Positions 40,914 to 46,733 of a stretch of DNA of 46,733 nt are shown one piece after another (within the stretch, counting starts at the first letter, position 1; each line of letters begins with the position of its first letter). The translations under genes were made by a program, and so were the position numbers. Source of the stretch: Nocardioides luteus. GTDB taxonomy: Bacteria; Actinomycetota; Actinomycetes; Propionibacteriales; Nocardioidaceae. The notes under the pieces were generated by a model. That model was not told where the DNA came from, ran no database searches, and saw nothing but the letters and a program-made list of their open reading frames with translations. The stretch lies in contig NZ_JZDQ02000046.1 in the NCBI RefSeq assembly GCF_000960475.2, forward strand, positions 1 to 46,733, given 5' to 3'.

Positions 40914-42323
40914 CCCGCCCTCGGCCAGCGCCTGAGCCGCCGCCTGGTCGATCTTGCCGTTGCCGAGCCGGGGGAGCTGGGCGACGGGGACGAGCACGTC
41001 GGGGACCGAGTCGGGCCGGAGGACGGTCGGGAGGCCACGACGGAGGTCGTCGAGCCGTGTGGCCGGACCCTCGACGAGGCTGACCAGGTCGCCCGCGGGC
41101 GTCGCGGCGGTGAAGGTGGCCACGCCGAAGGCCTGCTTCACCTCGGCGTCGAGGACGTCGAGGTCGACGAAGCTCGCGCTGCGCTTGACCCGGCGCCCCG
41201 CGCGGCCGAGGCAGAAGAGCTCCTCGCCGCGGCGGGCGCCGAGGTCGCCGGTGAGCACCCGCTCCGGGTCGTCCCAGCGGGGGTACTCCCCGTTCGGGGC
41301 GCCGAAGAGGTAGCCGCCGGGAAGATGGGGCGACTCGATGGCGAGCATCTCGTCCGCGGCCGACAACGACGTACGCCACGCCCCGACCGCGCCGCGCCCG
41401 ATCCCGAGCGCGCCGTGGACCGCCGGCAGATCGTCACCGGCATCGAACCGGGCGGCGCTGGCGAACCCGATCGTCTCGCTGGTGCCGTACGTGTTGACGA
41501 CGGTCGCGACGCCGAGGTCGAAGACGCGCCGGGCGTCGGCGGCGGAGAGCCGGTCGCCGCCGGAGCCCCACACCCGCAGGCTCCGCGGAGCGGCGTCGAC
41601 CCGCTCGGCGGCCGCCAGGTCGATGAACCGGGGAGCCAGCCGCAGGTGTGTCGCCTCGACGCGCGCGCAGAAGCCGAGCGGCCGGAGTCGGTCACCCAGC
41701 GACGACGACACCTGAAGCGACGCGCCTGCGGCCAGGGCGACCAGCAGGTTGGTCATCGCCAGGTCGTAGGAGAGGTGCGAGACCTCGGCCCACACCGAGG
41801 AGGGGTCGAGGTCGAGCGCTGCCGCGCCGTGCGGCACGAAGGCGTCGATCCCGGCCCAGGCCGACAGCACCCCCTTGGGGCCGCCGCCGGTGGAGCCCGA
41901 GGACATCGCGACGTACCCGGCCTCCCGTGCTTCCGCGGACGATGACGATGACGATGACGATGACGACGACGAAGACGATGACGAGGCGACCGTGCGGATG
42001 CCCGAGCGGTCGAGCACGACGTCGGGATGCAGCGCCTGGACGAGGGCCCGGCGGTGCTCCTCGGGCGCCGACGGGTCGACGAAGCAGACCGAGAGGTCAC
42101 CGAGGATCGCGGCCACGAGCGCGACCACCGCTTCGGTCGACAGCGGCAGCGCCACGGCGACCAGCGGCCGCGGCACACCAGCGGCCGCGACGAGCGCGTC
42201 CCGCACCCCCTCGGCCGTCTCGACCAGCGTGTCCGCACCGACCGACGTGCGCCGATCGGCGATCACAGACTCCGAACGAGGTCGCGTGCGCGCGGAGAGG
42301 ATGCGCTCGGCCAGCGGGTTCAC
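40890..42323 (-). CDS. AMP-forming amino-acyl/acyl ligase with poly-Ser tract
   Basis: The 477-aa protein is an ANL-superfamily ligase: P-loop MSSGSTGGGPKGV (140-152), YGTSETIGFAS, a TGDLGARRGEELFCLGRAGRRVK hinge region and a C-terminal LGNGKIDQAAAQAL with the catalytic Lys. It lacks CoA-ligase length and fits carrier-loading enzymes of exosortase-A-type loci. It would adenylate a carboxylate and load the adjacent ACP (40558). A run of 16 Ser (114-129) just before the P-loop is encoded by a TCG/TCA repeat. The C-terminal residues come from the 90-bp dyad. The start at 42323 is divergent from the glycosyltransferase at 42447. Confidence 0.85.
   Translation of the reverse strand: MNPLAERILSARTRPRSESVIADRRTSVGADTLVETAEGVRDALVAAAGVPRPLVAVALPLSTEAVVALVAAILGDLSVCFVDPSAPEEHRRALVQALHPDVVLDRSGIRTVASSSSSSSSSSSSSSSSAEAREAGYVAMSSGSTGGGPKGVLSAWAGIDAFVPHGAAALDLDPSSVWAEVSHLSYDLAMTNLLVALAAGASLQVSSSLGDRLRPLGFCARVEATHLRLAPRFIDLAAAERVDAAPRSLRVWGSGGDRLSAADARRVFDLGVATVVNTYGTSETIGFASAARFDAGDDLPAVHGALGIGRGAVGAWRTSLSAADEMLAIESPHLPGGYLFGAPNGEYPRWDDPERVLTGDLGARRGEELFCLGRAGRRVKRSASFVDLDVLDAEVKQAFGVATFTAATPAGDLVSLVEGPATRLDDLRRGLPTVLRPDSVPDVLVPVAQLPRLGNGKIDQAAAQALAEGGMLTESPR
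41937..41984. repeat. 48-bp in-frame Ser-codon microsatellite
   Basis: Sixteen consecutive Ser codons, mostly alternating TCG and TCA on the minus strand (GATGAC repeats on plus), form a six-base microsatellite inside the ligase gene. Repeat number could change without breaking the frame. Confidence 0.9.
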
Positions 42324-42380
42324 AGCACGCGACGCTAGGGGCCGCAGAGTGCCTCGGCATCGGGGTCACCGATCACGATC

Positions 42381-42396
42381 CCCGGATTCGGGGATA
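42381..42396 (+). promoter_or_regulatory. CCCGGATTCGGGGATA motif
   Basis: The site lies between the divergent ligase and glycosyltransferase genes and matches the motif at 43776 (CGGG followed by TATA or GATA). If GGATAT is a -10-like element, a translation start at 42396 is unlikely and the start at 42447 or 42478 is preferred. Confidence 0.5.
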
Positions 42397-42446
42397 TGCC
42401 GGGTGTCCCCGGCGAGCGGGTCTCCGCACTCCTCAACGCTGCTCAT

Positions 42447-43775
42447 ATGGTCAACGCAGCCCAGCAGAGACATGGCGTGGCAGAGACGCACGTGCTGATC
42501 ATCGTTCAGAACCTCCCCGTGCCGCTGGACCGACGGGTCTGGCTGGAGTGCCAGGCGCTGGTCGCGCGCGGCTACGAGGTCAGTGTGATCTGCCCGAAGG
42601 GCCCCGGCGACCCGGGACGGCAGCAGCTGGGCGGCGTACGCATCTACAAGTACCGGGCCGCGCCGCAGGCCCGCGGCGTGCTCGGCTATCTGCTCGAGTT
42701 CGTCTACTGCTGGATCCGCACCGCGCTGCTGGCCACCAAGGTCTGGCGCGACCGCCCGTTCTCGATCATGCAGGCCTGCAACCCGCCCGACACCTACTGG
42801 CTGCTGGCCCGCATCTGGAAGCGCCGCGGCGTCCGGTTCGTCTTCGACCAGCACGATCTCAACCCCGAGCTCTTCCTCTCCCGCTTCGGCGCCCCGACCT
42901 CGCTCTCGGGCCGCGCCCAGCTGGCCGTGCTGCGCTGGCTCGAGAAGCAGACGTACGCCACCGCCGACCGCGTCATCTCGACCAACGAGTCCTACCGGAA
43001 GGTCGCGATCAGCCGCGGTGGGATGGACCCCGCGGAGGTGACCGTGGTCCGCAGCGGACCCGACACCTCGGTGATGCGCCCGATCCGGCCCCACGACCCC
43101 GCTCCCGCGGGACGCCGCCACACCCTGGCGTACCTCGGGATCATGGGGCCGCAGGACGGTGTCGACACGGTCCTGGAGGTGATGGACGAGCTCGTCCACC
43201 GCCGCGGCCGCACCGACGTCGACGCGGTGCTGATGGGCTTCGGAGACTGCCTCGAGGACCTCAAGCGCCGCTGCACCGAGCTCGGCCTCGACGACGTGGT
43301 CACCTTCACCGGCCGGGCCGGCTCCGCGCAGATCGCCCAGCACCTCAGCGCCGCGGCGGTCGGTCTGTGCCCCGACCTGAAGACGCCGCTCAACGACGTC
43401 TCGACGATGAACAAGACGATGGAGTACATGGCGTACGCCCTGCCCTCGGTCTCCTTCGACCTGGTCGAGACGCGGGTCTCCGCCGAGGACGCCGCGCTCT
43501 TCGTCCCGTCGGGGGACGTGGCGGCGTTCACCGATGCCGTCGAGACCCTGCTCGACGACCCGGAGCTGCGGGTCGAGCTGGCGCTCCGGGCGCGGGAGCG
43601 CGCGGCGAAGGTGCTCGACTGGGGCCCGCAGTCGGCGGCGTACGTGCAGGTCTACGACTCGATGTGCGCGATCGGGGAGGCGCCGGCGGCGGTCGAGGGG
43701 TTCGAGTACGTCGATCTGGACGATCCGGACGCGCTGCGCCAGTTCGTGCTGACCCGGGGACCCTTGGCGACGTAA
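42447..43775 (+). CDS. Family 4 glycosyltransferase
   Basis: The protein (442 aa from ATG 42447; GTG 42478 and ATG 42396 are alternatives) has a GT-B fold: HVLIIVQNLPVPLDRRVWLECQALVARGYEVSVICP at the N-terminus, FDQHDLNPELF and a donor-site region with YLGIMGPQDGVDTVLEVMDEL, VTFTGRAG and MNKTMEYMAYALPSVSFD (the E-x7-E-type segment). This class often adds GlcNAc or mannose-type sugars to polymer intermediates. No ribosome-binding site is convincing at any start. It carries a CCC-n4-CGGG site upstream and another after its stop, which belongs to the next gene's control region. Confidence 0.86.
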   Translation: MVNAAQQRHGVAETHVLIIVQNLPVPLDRRVWLECQALVARGYEVSVICPKGPGDPGRQQLGGVRIYKYRAAPQARGVLGYLLEFVYCWIRTALLATKVWRDRPFSIMQACNPPDTYWLLARIWKRRGVRFVFDQHDLNPELFLSRFGAPTSLSGRAQLAVLRWLEKQTYATADRVISTNESYRKVAISRGGMDPAEVTVVRSGPDTSVMRPIRPHDPAPAGRRHTLAYLGIMGPQDGVDTVLEVMDELVHRRGRTDVDAVLMGFGDCLEDLKRRCTELGLDDVVTFTGRAGSAQIAQHLSAAAVGLCPDLKTPLNDVSTMNKTMEYMAYALPSVSFDLVETRVSAEDAALFVPSGDVAAFTDAVETLLDDPELRVELALRARERAAKVLDWGPQSAAYVQVYDSMCAIGEAPAAVEGFEYVDLDDPDALRQFVLTRGPLAT

Positions 43776-43791
43776 CCCATTTCGGGTATAT
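43776..43791 (+). promoter_or_regulatory. CCCATTTCGGGTATAT motif
   Basis: It begins at the base after the upstream glycosyltransferase stop. The half CCCATTTCGGG is an imperfect palindrome, followed by TATAT, a -10-like sequence. It is the clearest member of the recurrent motif and would drive the glycosyltransferase at 43894. Confidence 0.5.
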
Positions 43792-43794
43792 GAC

Positions 43795-43819
43795 CACGGA
43801 TCGTGGACCACGGTCCGTG
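43795..43819. promoter_or_regulatory. 25-bp near-perfect palindrome
   Basis: CACGGA (43795-43800) and TCCGTG (43814-43819) flank CGTGG-A-CCACG, all on one axis with mismatches only at one flanking pair and the centre. Directly after the 43776 motif in a 118-base intergenic region, it looks like an operator. Confidence 0.5.
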
Positions 43820-43865
43820 CGGATGCCCTTGGATGGCTCCTTGTGCTGAAAATAGGGGCCGTCGG

Positions 43866-43883
43866 CTCCTAGCAAACTAGGAG
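43866..43883 (+). promoter_or_regulatory. Hairpin that covers the ribosome-binding site
   Basis: CTCCTAG (43866-43872) and CTAGGAG (43877-43883) pair perfectly around CAAA. The right arm contains AGGAG (43879-43883), the only Shine-Dalgarno-like sequence before the GTG at 43894. Pairing would mask it, so the leader may limit translation. Confidence 0.55.
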
Positions 43884-43893
43884 TCAACCCCAC

Positions 43894-45009
43894 GTGACCC
43901 CCACTGTACGCATGCTCGGGACCCGTGGTGTGCCCGCTGCCCACGGCGGCTTCGAGACCGCGGTGGAGAACATCGGACTCGACCTGGTCGACCGCGGCTG
44001 GCGCGTGGTCGTCTACTGCCAGGACGACGAGCCGCACGCGGACCTGCGCATCGACACGTGGAAGGGCATCGAGCGCGTCCACGTGCCGGCCCGACACGAC
44101 GGCCCGCGCGGGACGATCGAGTTCGACGTCGGCGCGGTCCGGCACGCCGCGCGCGAGGCCGCGCTGGACGGCAGCGTGTGCGTGACGTTCGGCTACAACA
44201 CCGGCGCGCTCAACTCGGTGCTCCGCTCCCGCCGGGTCCCCAACATCATCAACATGGACGGCATCGAGTGGAAGCGGGCCCGCTGGTCCGGCCCCGAGAA
44301 GGCGTTCCTGTGGACCCAGGAGCGGGCCGCGTGCTGGCTGGGCGACCACCTGATCGCCGACCATCCCGAGATCGCCCGCCACCTGGCGACCCGGGTGCCG
44401 GCCGAGAAGATCACCACGATCGCCTACGGTGCGCCGCCTGTTGTCGATGCACCGGAGTGGCCGGTGCTCGACCACGGGCTGGAGCCGGGCTCCTATCTCA
44501 CGCTGATCGCCCGGCCGGTGCCGGAGAACAGCATCCTCGAGGTCGTCCGGGCCTTCTCCAGCCGCCGGTGGGGCCGGAAGCTGGTCGTCCTGGGCTCCTA
44601 TGATCCGGCGGATACCTACCATCGCGCCGTCCTCGAGGCGGCGAGCGACGAGGTCGTCTTCCTCGGCGCGATCTACGACACCGACATCGTCTCGGCGCTG
44701 CGCTTCCACTCGGTGGCGTACGTCCACGGGCACCAGGTCGGCGGCACCAACCCGTCGCTGGTCGAGGCGCTGGGCTGCGGCAACGCCGTGATCGCCCACG
44801 ACAACCGCTACAACCGCTGGGTCGCCGACGGCGCCGCACTCTACTTCTCCGACGAGGCCGGCGTCGTGACCGCGCTGGAGCAGCTCCTGTCCGAGCCCGA
44901 GCTGGTGGCGTCGCTGTCCGCGGCGGCCCGGGCCCGGCACTCGGCCGAGTTCACCTGGAGCCGGATCACCGACCAGTACGAGGCGCTCATCCGCGCCCAC
45001 ATGCGCTGA
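43894..45009 (+). CDS. DUF1972/family 4 glycosyltransferase
   Basis: The 371-aa protein starts with VRMLGTRGVPAAHGGFETAVENI (5-27), the signature of DUF1972 N-terminal domains in rhamnosyltransferase-like GT4 enzymes. NIINMDGIEWKRARWSGPEKAFL and GHQVGGTNPSLVEALGCGNAVIA (the donor-site E-x7-E region) follow. The family commonly transfers rhamnose-type deoxysugars in exopolysaccharide synthesis. The GTG start lies 11 bases after an AGGAG enclosed in a hairpin. It is a single gene with its own regulatory region and converges on the MFS gene 8 bases away. Confidence 0.87.
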   Translation: MTPTVRMLGTRGVPAAHGGFETAVENIGLDLVDRGWRVVVYCQDDEPHADLRIDTWKGIERVHVPARHDGPRGTIEFDVGAVRHAAREAALDGSVCVTFGYNTGALNSVLRSRRVPNIINMDGIEWKRARWSGPEKAFLWTQERAACWLGDHLIADHPEIARHLATRVPAEKITTIAYGAPPVVDAPEWPVLDHGLEPGSYLTLIARPVPENSILEVVRAFSSRRWGRKLVVLGSYDPADTYHRAVLEAASDEVVFLGAIYDTDIVSALRFHSVAYVHGHQVGGTNPSLVEALGCGNAVIAHDNRYNRWVADGAALYFSDEAGVVTALEQLLSEPELVASLSAAARARHSAEFTWSRITDQYEALIRAHMR

Positions 45010-45017
45010 GGTCTGTC

Positions 45018-46220
45018 CTAGACGTCGGTCGTGATGTCTGTGACCCGGGGTGTGGCCTCGCTGGCCGCGTAGGCGCGATAGGCGATGACGCAGGCCACGG
45101 TGAGGACGGCGGCGGTCGCGGCGCAGACGGTGAAGAGGGCCTGCCACTGGTTGTCGTCGGCGGCCGGGCCGGCGGCGACGGCGGCGACGGAGCTGCCGAT
45201 GAAGAGCGAGGCGGCGAAGCAGGCGACGACCGTGCCGCGCGCCTCGGGGACGATCGAGGTGGCCCACGTCTGCAGCGAGGTGTGCAGGAAGGCCCAGGTG
45301 ACCCCGAGCATGATCACGATGCCGATGATCGTGGGCACCGAGACGCGCATGGTCGCGACGGCGTACCCGGCCGTCAGGGCGCTGCCGCCGATCCCCATCA
45401 GTGCCCACCGCGGGAGCCGCCGGGTGAGCGCCTTGAGGACCTGCGAGGAGAGCAGGACCGCGATGCCGTACGCCGCGGCCGCCAGCCCCGCCCGCGCGGC
45501 GTCGACGCCCTGGGCCTGCAGGGCGGGGGCGAGGAGGGTGAGGACGCCCAGGACCAGGCCACCCTCGACGAAGACGAGCAGCCCGACGACCAGCACCCAA
45601 CGGTTGCTCAGCGCGGCCCGGAACGCTGCTCCGACCCCGTGGCCGGTGCTTCTCGGTGGCTCGGCGAGCTTCCTCAGGCCCCAGGCGCTGACCAGTGCGA
45701 CCACCGCCGGCCCGGCGAACACGACCCGCCATCCCGCCAGCTGACCGGTGATCCCCGCCGCGGCCGCGGCCAGCGCGGTCCCGACCGCCATCGCCGCCAT
45801 CAGGTCCGAGAGGGCCCGCTGACGGTGGGTCGTGGAGACGGTGTCCCCGACGTACGTCAGCGACGTCGGCACGATCGCCCCGAAGAACGCCCCGGCGACC
45901 ACCCTCACCACGATCAGCGTGATCAGGTTCGGTGCCGCGGCCGATGCGACCCCCGCGATCCCGGCTCCGACCAGCGCCCCCTGCATCAGGCGGACCCTGC
46001 CGAACCTGTCCGAGAGTGCGCCCCACAACGGCTGACAGAGCCCGTACGCCAGGTAGTAGCCGCTCGCGATCGCCACCGCCTGCCCCACCGATACCTCGAA
46101 CGTCGCCGCGACCAGGACCAGGATCGGGCTCACCACGAACCGGTCGAAGCTGCTCACAAACGAGGCGACCGCGATCCAGACCGGTGGGCGTTTCGGGGAG
46201 CGGTCTGCGGGAGGGGTCAC
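45018..46220 (-). CDS. MFS transporter (drug/efflux-type)
   Basis: The 400-aa polytopic protein has about 12 helices and the MFS motif A (GALSDRFGRVRLM, after helix 2). The cytoplasmic ends are short. It resembles DHA-type efflux carriers, but the substrate is unreadable. The GTG start has a weak GAAGAAG ribosome-binding site and an AT-rich patch (46229-46243) is the likely promoter. It is not clearly part of the polysaccharide locus: it converges on the last glycosyltransferase and marks the locus edge together with the repeats that follow. Confidence 0.87.
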   Translation of the reverse strand: MTPPADRSPKRPPVWIAVASFVSSFDRFVVSPILVLVAATFEVSVGQAVAIASGYYLAYGLCQPLWGALSDRFGRVRLMQGALVGAGIAGVASAAAPNLITLIVVRVVAGAFFGAIVPTSLTYVGDTVSTTHRQRALSDLMAAMAVGTALAAAAAGITGQLAGWRVVFAGPAVVALVSAWGLRKLAEPPRSTGHGVGAAFRAALSNRWVLVVGLLVFVEGGLVLGVLTLLAPALQAQGVDAARAGLAAAAYGIAVLLSSQVLKALTRRLPRWALMGIGGSALTAGYAVATMRVSVPTIIGIVIMLGVTWAFLHTSLQTWATSIVPEARGTVVACFAASLFIGSSVAAVAAGPAADDNQWQALFTVCAATAAVLTVACVIAYRAYAASEATPRVTDITTDV

Positions 46221-46328
46221 TTCTTCAGGTTAGTAAAGAAACGTTGGCCTTCGGCTTCGGGCTTCTCTCTGGTGGGTCTGGGGTGCCGGTTCGTTCTTGG
46301 GAGGGGGTTCTCGTGCCTGGGGATGGGC

Positions 46329-46733
46329 GGTGGTCGAGCTTGTCGAGACCATCGCTTGTGCGGGGCTGCTGCTTCGTGGCTGGTGTGTGGGCCGCCGACC
46401 CGTTCTCGGGGGTCTTCTCGATCTGGTCCGGCGTCAAGGGCGGGCCTTCGGCCCGCCGGCTTTGCCGGCTGCTGCTGCAGTGGGTCACGGACCGGTGCTG
46501 CTCCGGTGGTCGAGCTTGTCGAGACCACCCTGCGCGTAACCGTTCTTCGTGGTCGGTGTGGGCTGCCGACCTGTCTTTCAGGGGCTTCTCGGTCGGTCGG
46601 GCGTCAAGGACGCCCTGCGGGCGCGGGCTTCGCCGGGTGCTGCACCGACCTGTGTGTCGCGGACCGGTGCTGCACTGGTGGTCGAGCTTGTCGAGACCAC
46701 CCCGTGCGGGGCTGTTCTTGTGGCTGGTGTGGG
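46329..46733. repeat. Degenerate tandem repeats of about 175 bp, continuing past the window
   Basis: A palindromic core (GTCGAGCTTGTCGAGAC) begins units at 46329, 46505 and 46677, at 176- and 172-base spacing; the third unit is cut by the window end. Each complete unit repeats, in order, GTGGCTGGTGTG-like, GGGGTCTTCTCG-like, CGTCAAGG plus a GC-rich hairpin, and GGACCGGTGCTGC. The hairpin sequence differs between units but pairing is kept (GGCGGGCC/GGCCCGCC versus CGCCC/GGGCG). No credible gene lies in 46221-46733. Probably intergenic repeat clusters of the actinobacterial REP type. Confidence 0.75.

Noticed and set aside
37543..42323. Complete exosortase/PEP-CTERM system
   Set aside because: The ligase, decarboxylase and ACP resemble exosortase-A accessory genes, but no multi-pass exosortase with Cys/Arg/His residues and no PEP-CTERM tail protein was found.
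41875..42498. Frame encoding a long Asp run
   Set aside because: It is the complement of the Ser microsatellite in the ligase gene and has no ribosome-binding site or conserved domain.
46221..46260. Operator palindrome before the MFS gene
   Set aside because: Only a few scattered bases are symmetric; the AT-rich patch is better explained as promoter sequence.
46329..46733. CRISPR array
   Set aside because: Repeat cores are about 150 bases apart, the intervening sequence is itself repeated, and no cas genes are present.

Overview
The window comes from a high-GC actinobacterium. Strong G/C third-position bias, frequent GTG/TTG starts, ATGA/GTGA stop-start overlaps and many CGTACG words suit the Propionibacteriales (a Nocardioides-like organism). 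The genus is an inference from style; no rRNA or tRNA is present to confirm it. Most of the window is one large surface-polysaccharide locus.

Layout. (1) 81-2810: an LCP-type wall-polymer ligase, then a soluble histidine kinase and a NarL-type response regulator. (2) 2829-6450, minus: WbpD-like sugar N-acetyltransferase, TolB/WD40-like anchored protein, MFS transporter, anchored unknown. (3) 6615-9877, plus: AMP-forming acyl ligase, SGNH-like protein, holo-ACP synthase, VOC protein. (4) 10152-11130: ArsR repressor and SRPBCC partner, probably unrelated to the locus. (5) 11172-15454, minus: AsnB-type amidotransferase, NadE-like ATP pyrophosphatase, a 75-aa acidic peptide and an M15-like/peptidoglycan-binding protein; facing them, 15649-22141, plus: acyl carrier protein (ACP), hexapeptide acyltransferase, GT2 and a 1584-aa secreted modular protein. 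(6) 22214-28357, plus: an amino-sugar operon (Gfo/Idh/MocA dehydrogenase, SDR, two DegT aminotransferases, NeuD-type acyltransferase, glycosyltransferase). (7) 28391-34285: GT, Wzx flippase and a Wzz-like protein on minus; a second Wzz-like protein and a Wzy-type polymerase on plus. (8) 34241-37420, minus: two paralogous beta-helix proteins (the first with an apparent frameshift) and a NodB-type deacetylase. (9) 37543-42323: GT2, GNAT, PLP decarboxylase and a second ACP on plus, with a convergent AMP-forming ligase. (10) 42447-46220: two more glycosyltransferases and an MFS transporter. (11) 46329-end: degenerate tandem repeats of about 175 bp.

How it fits together. The amino-sugar genes would make nucleotide-activated N-acylated amino sugars, the glycosyltransferases build a repeat unit, Wzx flips it, Wzy polymerises it under the Wzz-like proteins, and the LCP protein could anchor the product to the wall. 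The deacetylase, beta-helix proteins and the 1584-aa protein would act outside the membrane. No initiating phosphoglycosyltransferase, BY-kinase or outer export gene is in the window.

The most unusual part is two carrier-protein modules: ligase + ACP + PLP decarboxylase + GNAT (37.5-42.3 kb), and AsnB + NadE-like + ACP (12.4-15.9 kb), with a holo-ACP synthase in the same locus. They resemble the accessory genes of exosortase-A loci and the ACP-tethered decarboxylation of butirosin biosynthesis, but no exosortase is here. I infer that they make a carrier-bound amino-acyl or amidated group that decorates the polysaccharide. A recurrent CCC-n4-CGGG-type motif in several promoter regions suggests co-regulation.
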